Source: Zygnema cylindricum (taxonomy: Eukaryota > Streptophyta > Zygnematophyceae > Zygnematales > Zygnemataceae). Taken from it: a stretch of 64,000 nucleotides of DNA. The first letter of the stretch is position 1; each line of letters opens with the position of its first letter. Made by a program: the position numbers and the translations under genes. Below, one piece after another: positions 12,301-24,274 of the stretch. The notes under the pieces are model-generated. The model made no database searches. It saw only the letters and a list, made by a program, of their open reading frames with translations, and was not told the origin of the DNA. Where the stretch lies: contig JBBHKE010001644.1 of assembly GCA_037447655.1 (NCBI GenBank), forward strand, positions 61,083 to 125,082, given 5' to 3'.

Positions 12301-15300
12301 CTTGGTCTCGGACTCGTCTTATCCACTGCATTTTTTCTGCTCTTCGACAAGATACACATGTCATGTGTCCGTATGCAGGTATATACACCAGCAAGAAACT
12401 CCTTTTACCATGTTTCTAGTTTATTCTGCATCTCGACGTGGGTTTTGAGTCTTGATTGTGGGAGAGACTGTGGGATATTAGCTAACACTGCCAGTTAATG
12501 CGGAACAAGCCATCTTGGCCAGAAAAGGAATTATACTATCGGAAATTATCCTCGTTTTTTGGGTAAAACGCGAGTAATTGTACACTTTGTGATTTTTTTA
12601 GTAATCGTACGCATGGTTACTGGTAAGATTGTGTGAGTGCTCACAAAATGAGGTAAATTTCGGTAGTGTGATTCTTCTATGTCAAGAGATATATAAAGCG
12701 TAGTCTTTAAAGCTGGAATGAGGAGTAGTGCAGTCCTTAAAGTGGAAAATTTGAGATTAAAAGCACTGAAAAATGTGGATTTTCATAGGGAGCCTCCATG
12801 GGCTGAGCTGGCATGTTCTCATTGGCCACTAATCTTCTGCACCATCTATCAATATTAATATGGGCTCAAATCTAGTGTTAGGTAAAAACAAAGAATGCCT
12901 CACATTACTTGTGGTGAGAATTCGAGCAGGTGGGAATTACCCAATAAACTGTGGGTTCTCTACATCGCGAATCGCTATTAGCGTTAATACCACTTGTTTG
13001 GTGCCTGTTTTTTTTGCCCGTTGACCACAAAATGCCGCTAATAAAACTGATTGCTTTTTTTTAACGCTAATTCTTTAAACGGTTTAAAATAATCCACGTT
13101 GATTGGAACTTTATTAGTATTAATAACGCTGATTTAAACCTCGCGCGAATATTTTCTTTACTCTAATAGCGATTCAGAGTGTACGTAGTAGGGGCTACAC
13201 TATTTAGTATGAAGAGGTTAAAAACAATCCAGTTATCTAACTTAGGATTGTCCACACTAATGGTGGTAGACTCCGTAGTGTTTCGTGCTAGCTCTGTCTG
13301 ACTGCAAACCAGTTAATTATCCACTTCTCAGAAGAACATATATCTCCATGAATCAGATGGGTTTGGAGTATGTGAACCTATTTGTTTATTTTTATATATT
13401 TTAGACCCTTTGGGCAGATATGTTGACTGGATGAACTTTATTTTTTAGGACCCTTTGGGCAGATATGTTGACTAGATGGATTAATTTATTCTTTATCTCT
13501 TTTGGACTTTTTGGGCAGATATGTTGAACCATTCGTACAACCCCAACTGTGCCTTTAGATGGCGAAAGCACGACCAAATGTTGGAAGTTTACATTATGGC
13601 GGGCCAAAGTATCCGCGCAGGCGAAGAGGTGGTGCCATAGCTCTCTCTTCTTCTCCCTCTTGGTGGGGAAACTATTCCAACTATTGTTGTCTTGCTGAAA
13701 TTTTTTGATTTTGCTTCTCTATGTTTTTGAAATTTTGAGCGACAGTCATCCATGTGCACCATCATTTTATGGCTCCAAAGGATTATTTTAGAAAGGTTGT
13801 TTGTTTTAAAATGGATTCACTTCTTGTGAAAAAATTCTTACACTATCTAGCCTGCCCTTATTTACCTTCTTGACCTTTCTTGTGTGTTCCCTTTTTTTTT
13901 TGTCTGATTTTTATGCTTTTCTCTTCATCATCCTCTCCCTTCTCTCTTGGTCACCCTCCCCCTCCCTCTCCCTCTCCTTGTTCTTTCCTGTTCCTCTTTT
14001 CCTTTTCAATTTTCTGAGTACTCTTCGACAAGGTTGTGGGAGGGTCCAGTTGACATTTTCCTATGTGGAGCAACAGCCTAATGACGTTTTGATGCGTACC
14101 TTTGGATTCTCTCTCCGAGACGTACGTTTAATCCTTTTATCTTACTTTTTTTTTTTTCACGATTATCTTCTTTTGAAGCTTTTCTTATGAGATGCCTCAC
14201 TTTCGTGTGTCATAGCATGCTAAACAAACCTTGTTTAACTCGAGTTTTCTCCTTCTTTATCACTGATTATTAAGAGACTATCGAGGGAAATTAGTGTGGT
14301 ATATGAGCATGAGATTAGTGCTAATGTATGCGTTTGGAGTTGCCAATACAGAATGAATGGGAAGGAGTTGTCTTTTCGGGGAACGCCAAAATTCATCGTG
14401 ACTCTTTTCTCTCCACTTTCAACATTCTGGGAACATTTGACTGCTATTATCTCAAAAGTGAGGCTCCACTCTGATAACCAACCACTGTTACCTCAATTGG
14501 ATTATTTGATGTCATTTTTGCTTTTGTGTTTTTTGTTAAGTGTCTTCAGTTTTATTTCTTATGGATGATCGACGAGAAAATAATTTCTATTGTCGTTAAT
14601 AACAGAGCCTTACTGTTGTGATGGAAACTTTCAAGGGTTGAACGAAAGAAGTATTTTCTGTCATTGTTTCTCAAATCAATTATAACAGGGTAAAGCTGTC
14701 ATAACGAAAGTTTTCAAAGTTTGATGGATGAAAGCATTTTCTATCATTGTTTGAAGAAAAAAATAAGAATCAACGGTGGTGCTGGAAACTTTCGAGGTTT
14801 GATGAATGAAGTACTTCCCATCATTGTGAAAAATTGGTAGGATCGTCATTATAATTGTTATGATTGCCATCATTGTTATCATTGTTATCACTGTTATATG
14901 ATTGTTATGGAAACAGGAGAAAAAATGGATGTTGTGGTGTAATTTTTTCGCGCTGTCCTTGCAGGTGGAGGCTTCCAAAAAGATTCTGAGTTTGGAGATG
15001 GTTCTATTATCGCCGCGGCTCGAACTTTACCAATGTGGCATGAAGGTGACAAACCTGCCCTTCCCTCGGAGGAGATAGCAGCAGCCGCAGAGATTCGGAG
15101 AGAATGTGAAGCAATGTTGAAAGAGTTTCCGACAACCGTGGAGGAGGACAAGGCTCTACTAGGTGAGTTGTGGCAAATTCTGATCTGTCAAACTACTGGA
15201 AATCAATTTAGTTACGACCTGTGAAGCAATTAATTTCTGAAGTGGGAAACAACTAATTTCTGACCAATCAATTTACCCTGGAAAATGGCCGTTGTTTGGC

Positions 15301-16198
15301 ATGTAAAGCAATTAATTTCTGGCCTGTGTGAAGCAACTAATTTTTGAGGTGTAAAACAACTAATATCTGACGTATAAATAATTAATTTTCGACCTGTATA
15401 ACAACTGTTTTCTCACCTAAAAAACTAAGGAAGAGGAGAGAATGGCTCAATCATATGGAGTAACTCAGCAGGGTCAGTGAAAAATGCAAGGAGGCAAAGC
15501 TTACAGGACAGGTTCTGTAGCAATCATTCTTCTCTTTTAAGCAAATCATGTTTTTGGCGGGTAATTTTTCACGTCAAGCAAAAAACTATAAGTCAGCGAT
15601 TCAGTTTTTTGTCATTGTAACAGATGTGAGTTTGACTTTTGTTCGATATCCATGTGACTGAAAGCCATGTAACTGAATGTAACATGTGACCAAGCCATGT
15701 AACTGAAAGCCTGATGTGTGGTCACTTTTCTATTATATGTCCATTTGTCCTGTAAATTCTCAGAATATCATCTGAAGTGCACAAGTTTTGTCTCTGCCTG
15801 TCGATAAAGTTTCGGTCAAAAGTCTTATGATCTCACTTTTTTTCTTTGATGTTTTTGCCACAGAGAGACGAGGAAAAAATAAGTCGGATTGTTGGAGATC
15901 TGCTCTCAAGTAAGTTTTGTTGTCCTTCTTTTTCCTTGTTTGAGGATTTATTAATTCATTCTTAAATATTGTAGTCCTGATTATAAATTTTAGTAGTATA
16001 TGAATGGTGCCTGTTTTGTTTCTGGCCAAAGTGAATCGTTTAAGATTTGTAGTTTCGAAAAGTTATGCAGGAGTTTATTTAAAGGAAGTTTTTAACGTGG
16101 TTCAAACTTTTGATTGCAGATATCGTATTCACCGGAAAGAGTTCATCAAGAAAATCATGAGAGCGTTAGAAGTTTATTGTCAGAGTTTTTGGTATTAA
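6374..16198 (+). CDS. SET-domain protein-lysine methyltransferase, Rubisco LSMT-like, probably plastid
   Basis: Thirteen exons join with GT-AG borders and matching phases: 6374-6566, 8173-8288, 9092-9220, 10014-10139, 10894-11022, 11440-11529, 12225-12378, 13519-13628, 14050-14121, 14352-14457, 14965-15162, 15864-15909, 16120-16198. They give 515 aa. The first about 100 residues are Ser/Ala-rich and acid-poor, as in a chloroplast transit peptide. The SET core follows: GVEFKEGSKGVGVYFTSDIP, LEIPAELMVT, then the signature DMLNHSYNPNC (NH residues for SAM binding) and GEE-LTFSYVEQ. The C-terminal half is the Rubisco-LSMT substrate-binding type, with DGSIIAAARTLPMW and RYRIHRKEFIKKIMRALEVY. Length and order match the Arabidopsis At5g14260 family as I remember it. 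The substrate is unknown. The in-frame ATG at 6374 has GCC around it and no earlier in-frame ATG exists in this exon. Confidence 0.92.
10241..10458. mobile_element. MITE-like inverted-repeat element, copy in SET intron 4
   Basis: Starts CACTGTGAATCGCTATTGGC and ends ATAGCGATTCACGGTG, which are near-perfect inverted repeats of each other. About 218 bp, no coding capacity. The interior shares TTTGGTGC, GACGCTAATT and AATAACACTAAAATAAACG with other copies in this window. Non-autonomous; the transposase source is not in the window. Confidence 0.85.
12961..13182. mobile_element. MITE-like inverted-repeat element, copy in SET intron 7
   Basis: Starts CGCGAATCGCTATTAGCGTT and ends TCTAATAGCGATTCAGAGTG. 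Same interior as the 10,241 copy. Its right half, from 13,101, is the left edge of the tandem segmental duplication, so a truncated second copy of it occurs at 18,793-18,874. Confidence 0.85.
13395..13530 (+). repeat. Three tandem copies of the SET exon 8 acceptor
   Basis: TTGGGCAGATATGTTGA occurs at about 13,405, 13,446 and 13,510. Only the third continues as ACCATTCGTACAACCCC, the true exon 8 (DMLNHSYNPN). The first two are decoy acceptors followed by non-homologous sequence. The same triplet is repeated in copy 2 at about 19,097-19,222. Confidence 0.85.
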
Positions 16199-17995
16199 TT
16201 TCAACGGTATTTCTTTTAGATGTGAACTAACGTTGATGTTCTCGATTTAGCGTCAAGTTAAAGGCTTTGCGTATTATCATTATTTAAGTTCAGGTCTTAA
16301 GAAAATTGATTAGGTTTAGGTGAGGTGGCGAGTTCATGTAATTCTTTTTTATGTAACCATTTTTTCAACGCTTAAGGTTCAACATCAACTTTTTTAGTTT
16401 TTTTTTTTTTATTGCACATGTTCTTGTGGCTCACTTCATAGTTGAAATGTGCGAAAACAGCTGGAAGACAATATGGTTATATGGTTTATATGGTTACCCC
16501 CATGCTATACGATAACGGGGTTAGCACATAGTGTTTCCAATTTGTTTTTTGCACATTTGAACTAGGGTTTACATGCTTGGGGCTTGGTTATGGTTGGTCA
16601 TCCTTGTTGGTATGCTTCAATGTTTATGTGTAACATCTATTTCTCTGTACACCTTCGTGCATTAATCACAATTTTGAAGCTTACTAGTATTTTGTGAGGT
16701 GGTATTTTCGAAGACTTTTGCAAAAACTGTTTGTGCATCATATCTACCTCTTTTTTTTATGAGTAATTTGTTGATGCATCTTACACTTTTTTATGTTTTA
16801 TTGGTAATCGTGTCTCCGCGTACCCTTTTTGGGGTTTCGGCAGTAATTTTGTTTGAAATGTGACTAACCTTTGATAGTGTTATTAGCCTGTTAGACCTAG
16901 ACCCTGAGACCTTGTTCAGACCGCAGTTTGGAGTTTTTGCAAAACTAGGCAGTTAAGCTGCTCTCTCGTACATTCATACATGTACGAAAATGAACATTTG
17001 TACGGTAAGATACTTCCTTACAAGTACATAAAAGTACATATGGTTGAAGCGCCGAGCGAAGACAAGAAAACAATTCATGTCGGCATGACAGTCCAAAGCT
17101 AAACAGTTTCAAAAGACCTTCATAGTCCATACCAGAAAATGACGCAGTACTTTATTGGATTTTAGGGCGGGAGAGGTGCAGAATTATAGTTGTTTTCGTC
17201 AGTTGAAAGATGCTGTACATATTTATCTAGTGCCGTACATATTTATCTAACTTCTGCAAATCGGGTAGAACTCGAATTGTTAAATTGACGGCGTGTGGAA
17301 AAGTCAAGTACCGTATGCTATTCCATCGCTCAACTATAATTTGGAAGCGAGCGGCGAATTTCGTCCATATACGCTAACGACAAGATCTAAATTTTGTTAC
17401 GGCACAGGGGCGGTTAACGACTGTCGTACATTTGGTTTCCCGGTCTCAGGCTTTCAGCGAATCGCCTCCGTTGAATGACGAAAATCGTTCAATAAGGAGA
17501 GCATCTTACCGACAATCGAGCCAAGTATTTGTACGTCCGACTAAAATAGCATTGGTTTCGCTGTAATTATCGAACCGAAAAACATTGATAACGACAAAGT
17601 CAAAAGCAAACTGGAAAAGTCCAAAAGTCCAAAAAGACAGATAAACCACAAAACGACAAACAACAATATCTAACTCATTACAGGGTACAGTAAACTGTCC
17701 TAAAATTCCAGCTGTTTAATCCACCTTTCCGTGCACCTTTCCCGCCTCCCGCTGAACCAGTAGATGACAAAGATTTAGAGAATCGCATCAAAACATGATC
17801 CAGGTCCTAGATCAGCCTCCCCCGGTTAAAGCCCAATTTAGTTGAAAGTACCAAGGAATCCTATCCGTACGAAAAGATACTCCTTGTACTGGATATTCCT
17901 GGGGACCGCCTTTAAAACAAAACTTTGCGCCAAATTCAAAATTCAAAAAGCTTCGTAAGTCACTATCAAACAAGAGATCAAGTTTCCTTTTCCTT

Positions 17996-18004
17996 TTAGG
18001 GTTT
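17996..18004 (-). promoter_or_regulatory. Telo-box-like motif upstream of orphan EGF exon 1
   Basis: TTAGGGTTT (AAACCCTAA on the minus strand) sits 40 bp before the ATG at 18,044. In copy 2 the same place (24,219-24,237) reads TTAGGGTGTTCGGTTTT, with the motif interrupted by a short insertion. Telo-boxes are known promoter elements in plants; function here is inferred. Confidence 0.4.
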
Positions 18005-18043
18005 TCCAGTGGATTTTATAAAAAAATTGAGAATTCTCAAGCA

Positions 18044-18418
18044 ATGGCGATGGCGAAAATTGTCTTTTTTGTCCTTTTAGCTCTTGTGGCGACTGCTCAA
18101 GGTGAGAATAACAAGTGAAAGACATTTTCTAACATTGTTCTTCTTTAACTAATGAGATTTCATTGACATTGTTTATTGAACTATAAGTGTGAATATATCA
18201 TATTTTTTTCCTTCACAAGAGAAGGAAATAGCTTTGCATTCATATTTTTCTTATTGCAACATGGATTTCTCCTACAAATTGTATTATTGTATCTAAGGAT
18301 TTTTGCTAATTCATGTTTGTCGTTTTGTGATGTACGGCTTTATCAATTGAAAATTTGACACTAAGCATTTTCCTTTTTTTTTGTGGTTTATTTTTTATGT
18401 TTGCAGCCGCGCCATGCA
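18044..18418 (+). pseudogene. Orphan first two exons of the EGF-like secreted protein (copy 1)
   Basis: Exon 18044-18101 encodes a signal peptide (MAMAKIVFFVLLALVATAQ) and ends at GTGAGA. The 12-bp exon 18407-18418 follows, bordered by TTGCAG and GTAAGC. The duplication then ends and the next exons are absent, because copy 2 of the SET exons follows. It could still be transcribed, since its promoter region is duplicated too, but it cannot make the EGF domain unless it splices about 7 kb onward to 25,912. Confidence 0.8.
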
Positions 18419-19210
18419 GTAAGCTCCCTTTTCTCCTTGTTACGAACGACATTTTTGTCCTTTTGTGCCCTTCGAATATTTTTGAATATTCGATTTGTTT
18501 TTCATATTCGTTTACTTTCCCGCGCTGAAAAACGAAAAAATGTTTATTTCAGTTCCAAGTGTGAACACTGAACAGACACTGCGCGCCAATTTTTAAATAA
18601 TTTTGACGTCTATCGGTTAAAATAAAAAATGTACTTGCAATCGAAACGGCGGCCGAATCGCCAACGTCGATCGCGTTTCTTTTTTTATTTTGGCGGTTTT
18701 TAAAGTCACGACTACGAAACTCTTGATTAAAATTTTTAAGTTTTTTTTTTTTTTAATTTTTGATTCGGTCTTAAATCGCATGCATGCATTTTGAATGGAA
18801 CTTTATTAGTATTAATAACGCTGATTTAAACCTCGCGCGAATATTTTCTTTACTCTAATAGCGATTCAGAGTGTACGTAGTAGGGGCTACACTATTTAGT
18901 ATGAAGAGGTTAAAAGCAATCCAGTTATCTAACTTAGGATTGTCCACACTAATGGTGGTAGACTCCGTAGTGTTTCGTGCTAGCTCTGTCTGACTGCAAA
19001 CCAGTTAATTATCCACTTCTCAGAAGAACATATATCTCCATGAATCAGATGGGTTTGGAGTATGTGAACCTATTTGTTTATTTTTATATATTTTAGACCC
19101 TTTGGGCAGATATGTTGACTGGATGAACTTTATTTTTTAGGACCCTTTGGGCAGATATGTTGACTAGATGGATTAATTTATTCTTTATCTCTTTTGGACT
19201 TTTTGGGCAG

Positions 19211-21963
19211 ATATGTTGAACCATTCGTACAACCCCAACTGTGCCTTTAGATGGCGAAAGCACGACCAAATGTTGGAAGTTTACATTATGGCGGGCCAAA
19301 GTATCCGCGCAGGCGAAGAGGTGGTGCCATAGCTCTCTCTTCTTCTCCCTCTTGGTGGGGAAACTATTCCAACTATTGTTGTCTTGCTGAAATTTTTTGA
19401 TTTTGCTTCTCTATGTTTTTGAAATTTTGAGCGACAGTCATCCATGTGCACCATCATTTTATGGCTCCAAAGGATTATTTTAGAAAGGTTGTTTGTTTTA
19501 AAATGGATTCACTTCTTGTGAAAAAATTCTTACACTATCTAGCCTGCCCTTATTTACCTTCTTGACCTTTCTTGTATGTTCCCTTTTTTTTTTGTCTGTT
19601 TTTTATGCTTTTCTCTTCATCATCCTCTCCCTTGTCTCTTGGTCACCCTCCCTCTCCCCCTCCCCCTCCCCCTCCCCCTCACCCTCCCCCTCCCCCTCCC
19701 CCTCACCCTCCCCCTCCCCCTCCCCCTCCCTCTCCCTCTCCTTCTTCTTTCCTGTTCCTCTTTTCCTTTTCAATTTTCTGAGTATTCTTCGACAAGGTCG
19801 TGGGAGGGTCCAGTTAACTTTTTCCTATGTGGAGCAACAGCCTAATGACGTTTTGATGCGTACCTTTGGATTCTCTCTCCGAGACGTACGTTTAATCCTT
19901 TTTATCTTACTTATTTTTTTTTCACGATTATCTTCTTTTGAAGCTTTTCTTATGAGGTGCCTCACTTTCGTGTGTCATAGCATGCTAAACAAACCTTGTT
20001 TAACTCGAGTTTTCTCCTTCTTTATCACTGATTATTAAGAGACTATCGAGGGAAATTAGTGTGGTATATGAGCATGAGATTAGTGCTAATGTATGCGTTT
20101 GGAGTTGCCAATACAGAATGAATGGGAAGGAGTTGTCTTTTCGGGGAACGCCAAAATTCATCGTGACTCTTTTCTCTCCACTTTCAACATTCTGGGAACA
20201 TTTGACTGCTATTATCTCAAAAGTGAGGCTCCACTCTGATAACCAACCACTGTTACCTCAATTGGATTATTTGATGTCATTTTTGCTTTTGTGTTTTTTG
20301 TTAAGTGTCTTCAGTTTTATTTCTTATGGATGATCGACGAGAAAATAATTTCTATTGTCGTTAATAACAGAGCCTTACTGTTGTGATGGAAACTTTCAAG
20401 GGTTGAACGAAAGAAGTATTTTCTGTCATTGTTTCTCAAATCAATTATAACAGGGTAAAGCTGTCATAACGAAAGTTTTCAAAGTTTGATGGATGAAAGC
20501 ATTTTCTATCATTGTTTGAAGAAAAAAATAAGAATCAACGGTGGTGCTGGAAACTTTCGAGGTTTGATGAATGAAGTACTTCCCATCATTGTGAAAAATT
20601 GGTAGGATCGTCATTATAATTGTTATGATTGCCATCATTGTTATCATTGTTATCACTGTTATATGATTGTTATGGAAACAGGAGAAAAAATGGATGTTGT
20701 GGTGTAATTTTTTCGCGCTGTCCTTGCAGGTGGAGGCTTCCAAAAAGATTCTGAGTTTGGAGATGGTTCTATTATCGCCGCGGCTCGAACTTTACCAATG
20801 TGGCATGAAGGTGACAAACCTGCCCTTCCCTCGGAGGAGATAGCAGCAGCCGCAGAGATTCGGAGAGAATGTGAAGCAATGTTGAAAGAGTTTCCGACAA
20901 CCGTGGAGGAGGACAAGGCTCTACTAGGTGAGTTGTGGCAAATTCTGATCTGTCAAACTACTGGAAATCAATTTAGTTACGACCTGTGAAGCAATTAATT
21001 TCTGAAGTGGGAAACAACTAATTTCTGACCAATCAATTTACCCTGGAAAATGGCCGTTGTTTGGCATGTAAAGCAATTAATTTCTGGCCTGTGTGAAGCA
21101 ACTAATTTTTGAGGTGTAAAACAACTAATATCTGACGTATAAATAATTAATTTTCGACCTGTATAACAACTGTTTTCTCACCTAAAAAACTAAGGAAGAG
21201 GAGAGAATGGCTCAATCATATGGAGTAACTCAGCAGGGTCAGTGAAAAATGCAAGGAGGCAAAGCTTACAGGACAGGTTCTGTAGCAATCATTCTTCTCT
21301 TTTAAGCAAATCATGTTTTTGGCGGGTAATTTTTCACGTCAAGCAAAAAACTATAAGTCAGCGATTCAGTTTTTTGTCATTGTAACAGATGTGAGTTTGA
21401 CTTTTGTTCGATATCCATGTGACTGAAAGCCATGTAACTGAATGTAACATGTGACCAAGCCATGTAACTGAAAGCCTGATGTGTGGTCACTTTTCTATTA
21501 TATGTCCATTTGTCCTGTAAATTCTCAGAATATCATCTGAAGTGCACAAGTTTTGTCTCTGCCTGTCGATAAAGTTTCGGTCAAAAGTCTTATGATCTCA
21601 CTTTTTTTCTTTGATGTTTTTGCCACAGAGAGACGAAGAAAAAATAAGTCGGATTGTTGGAGATCTGCTCTCAAGTAAGTTTTGTTGTCCTTCTTTTTCC
21701 TCGTTTGAGGATTTATTAATTCATTCTTAAATATTGTAGTCCTGATTATAAATTTTAGTAGTATATGAATGGTGCCTGTTTTGTTTCTGGCCAAAGTGAA
21801 TCGTTTAAGATTTGTAGTTTCGAAAAGTTATGCAGGAGTTTATTTAAAGGAAGTTTTTAACGTGGTTCAAACTTTTGATTGCAGATATCGTATTCACCGG
21901 AAAGAGTTCATCAAGAAAATCATGAGAGCGTTAGAAGTTTATTGTCAGAGTTTTTGGTATTAA
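19211..21963 (+). pseudogene. Duplicated SET-gene exons 8-13 without exons 1-7
   Basis: Exons 19211-19320, 19814-19885, 20117-20222, 20730-20927, 21629-21674 and 21885-21963 match SET exons 8-13 with intact frames and splice sites. Exon 9' differs silently (TTAACT for TTGACA). Exon 12' changes one codon, GGA to AGA (Gly to Arg). No promoter or N-terminal exons accompany it, so on its own it is a fragment. Because it lies downstream in the same orientation, exon 7 (ends 12,378, phase 1) could also splice to 19,211 and give an alternative 3' end. Confidence 0.85.
19645..19745 (+). repeat. CCCCCT/CCCTCT tract before SET exon 9'
   Basis: About 100 bp of CTCCCCCTCCCC repeats, only about 70 bp from the acceptor of exon 9'. 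Copy 1 has a 30-bp version at 13,948-13,975. The length difference accounts for the 73-bp offset change between duplication copies. Confidence 0.9.
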
Positions 21964-23096
21964 TTTCAACGGTATTTCTTTTAGATGTGAACTAACGTTG
22001 ATGTTCTCGATTTAGCGTCAAGTTAAAGGCTTTGCGTATTATCATTATTTAAGTTCAGGTCTTAAGAAAATTGATTAGGTTTAGGTGAGGTGGCGAGTTC
22101 ATGTAATTCTTTTTTATGTAACCATTTTTTCAACGCTTAAGGTTCAACATCAACTTTTTTAGTTTTTTTTTTTTTATTGCACATGTTCTTGTGGCTCACT
22201 TCATAGTTGAAATGTGCGAAAACAGCTGGAAGACAATATGGTTATATGGTTTATATGGTTACCCCCATGCTATACGATAACGGGGTTAGCACATAGTGTT
22301 TCCAATTTGTTTTTTGCACATTTGAACTAGGGTTTACATGCTTGGGGCTTGGTTATGGTTGGTCATCCTTGTTGGTATGCTTCAATGTTTATGTGTAACA
22401 TCTATTTCTCTGTACACCTTCGTGCATTAATCACAATTTTGAAGCTTACTAGTATTTTGTGAGGTGGTATTTTCGAAGACTTTTGCAAAAACTGTTTGTG
22501 CATCATATCTACCTCTTTTTTTTATGAGTAATTTGTTGATGCATCTTACACTTTTTTATGTTTTATTGGTAATCGTGTCTCCGCGTACCCTTTTTGGGGT
22601 TTCGGCAGTAATTTTGTTTGTATCGTATGGTCTTCTCATGAAATGTGACTAACCTTTGATAGTGTTATTAGCCTGTTAGACCTAGACCCTGAGACCTTGT
22701 TCAGACCGCAGTTTGGAGTTTTTGCAAAACTAGGCAGTTAAGCTGCTCTCTCGTACATTCATACATGTACGAAAATGAACATTTGTACGGTAAGATACTT
22801 CCTTACAAGTACATAAAAGTACATATGGTTGAAGCGCCGAGCGAAGACAAGAAAACAATTCATGTCGGCATGACAGTCCAAAGCTAAACAGTTTCAAAAG
22901 ACCTTTCATAGTCCGTAGTCCATACCAGAAAATGACGCAGTACTTTATTGGATTTTAGGGCGGGAGAGGTGCAGAATTATAGTTGTTTTCGTCAGTTTAT
23001 CTAGTGCCGTACATATTTATCTAACTTCTGCAAAATCGGTAACTCGAATTGTTAAATTGACGGCACGGGGAAAAGTCAAGTACAGTATGCTATTCC

Positions 23097-23556
23097 ACCT
23101 ATACCCACCGGAGCATTTGATTTTCCGAAACTGATCGGAAAACGTACACGTTTCGACGTCATCAAACATAGGCGCGAAAAACAAACCTGCAGTATTGAAT
23201 GTTCGAAGGACGACAACGGTGGTTCAAAACCTGCAGTTGTTTCGCGCGAGTCCAATGAAATAGCCGTTCGATGTTGTTTTGGCTACGTCAGTTTTTCGGC
23301 GAAATACGCTACTTTAACCCGACTTCTACATCCCGCAATATTTTTTGTACGGTTTTCAGAGAAAGCCGTACATTATTCGACCGTCCGTCTGTTGCGGAAG
23401 TGATTTTTTTCCCTTGGGAATAGGCTAAGAATGAAAGGATCGCTGTTCGACAAATAGAAAGAAATTTTTGCACGTACAAAGGATTTTAAAAGTTTCATAT
23501 TTTATCAGAAATCGGAAAATCATCGGAATCGGAAATGCTCCGGTGGGAATAGGCTA
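23097..23556. mobile_element. Inverted-repeat element present only in duplication copy 2
   Basis: Left end CTATACCCACCGGAGCATTT; right end AAATGCTCCGGTGGGAATAG. These are inverted repeats about 20 bp long. Copy 1 reads straight through at about 17,327 (CTATTCCATCGCTCAACT), so the element entered after the duplication, or the empty state was restored in copy 1. No coding capacity is seen. Confidence 0.8.
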
Positions 23557-24274
23557 TCAACTATAATTTGGAAACGAGCGGCGACTCTTCTCCATATGGG
23601 ATAACGACAAGATCTATATTTTGTTACGGCGCAGGGGCGGTTAGCGACTGTCGTACATTTGGTTTCCCGGTCTCAGGATTTTAGCGAATCGCCACCGTTG
23701 AACGATCAGAGTCGTTCAATAAGAGGCATCTTACCGACAATCCAGCCAAGTATTTGTACGGCCGACTAAACAGTATTGGTTTCGCTATAATTATCGAACC
23801 AAAAATAAAGAAAACGACAAAGTCAAAGGCAAACCCGAAAAGCGCAAAAGTCCAAAAAGACAAACAAAGGAGAAAACGACAAACAACAATATCTAACGCA
23901 TTACAGGGTACAGTAAACTGTCCTAGAATTCCAGCTGTATAGTCCACCTTTCCGTGCACCTTTCCCGCCTCCCGCTGAGCCACTAGATGACAAAGATTTA
24001 GAGAATCGCATCAAAACATGATCCAGGTCCTAGATCAGCCTCCCCCGGTTAGAGCCTAAACAAGTTGAAAGTATCGAGGAATCCATTTCGTACGAAATGA
24101 TACTCCTTGTACTGGATATTCCCGAGGACCGCCTTTAAAAGAAAACTTTGCGCCAAAATCAAAATTCAAAAAAGCTTCGTAAGTCACTATCAAAGAAGTG
24201 ACCAAGTTTCCCCTTTATCTTAGGGTGTTCGGTTTTCCAGTGTATTTTTTTCAAATTTTGAGAATTTTCAAGCA

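Larger units (their letters stand above)
13101..18792 (+). repeat. Tandem segmental duplication, copy 1
   Basis: Copy 1 of a direct duplication. Bases from 13,101 match bases from 18,793 (offset 5692, rising to 5765 after a CCCCCT expansion in copy 2). The unit holds SET exons 8-13, the intergenic region, and promoter plus exons 1-2 of the EGF-like gene. The right end is GCATGCATGCATTTT at about 18,780, the same string as near 25,021. By eye, divergence is very low up to about 17,200 and clearly higher beyond. Confidence 0.93.
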
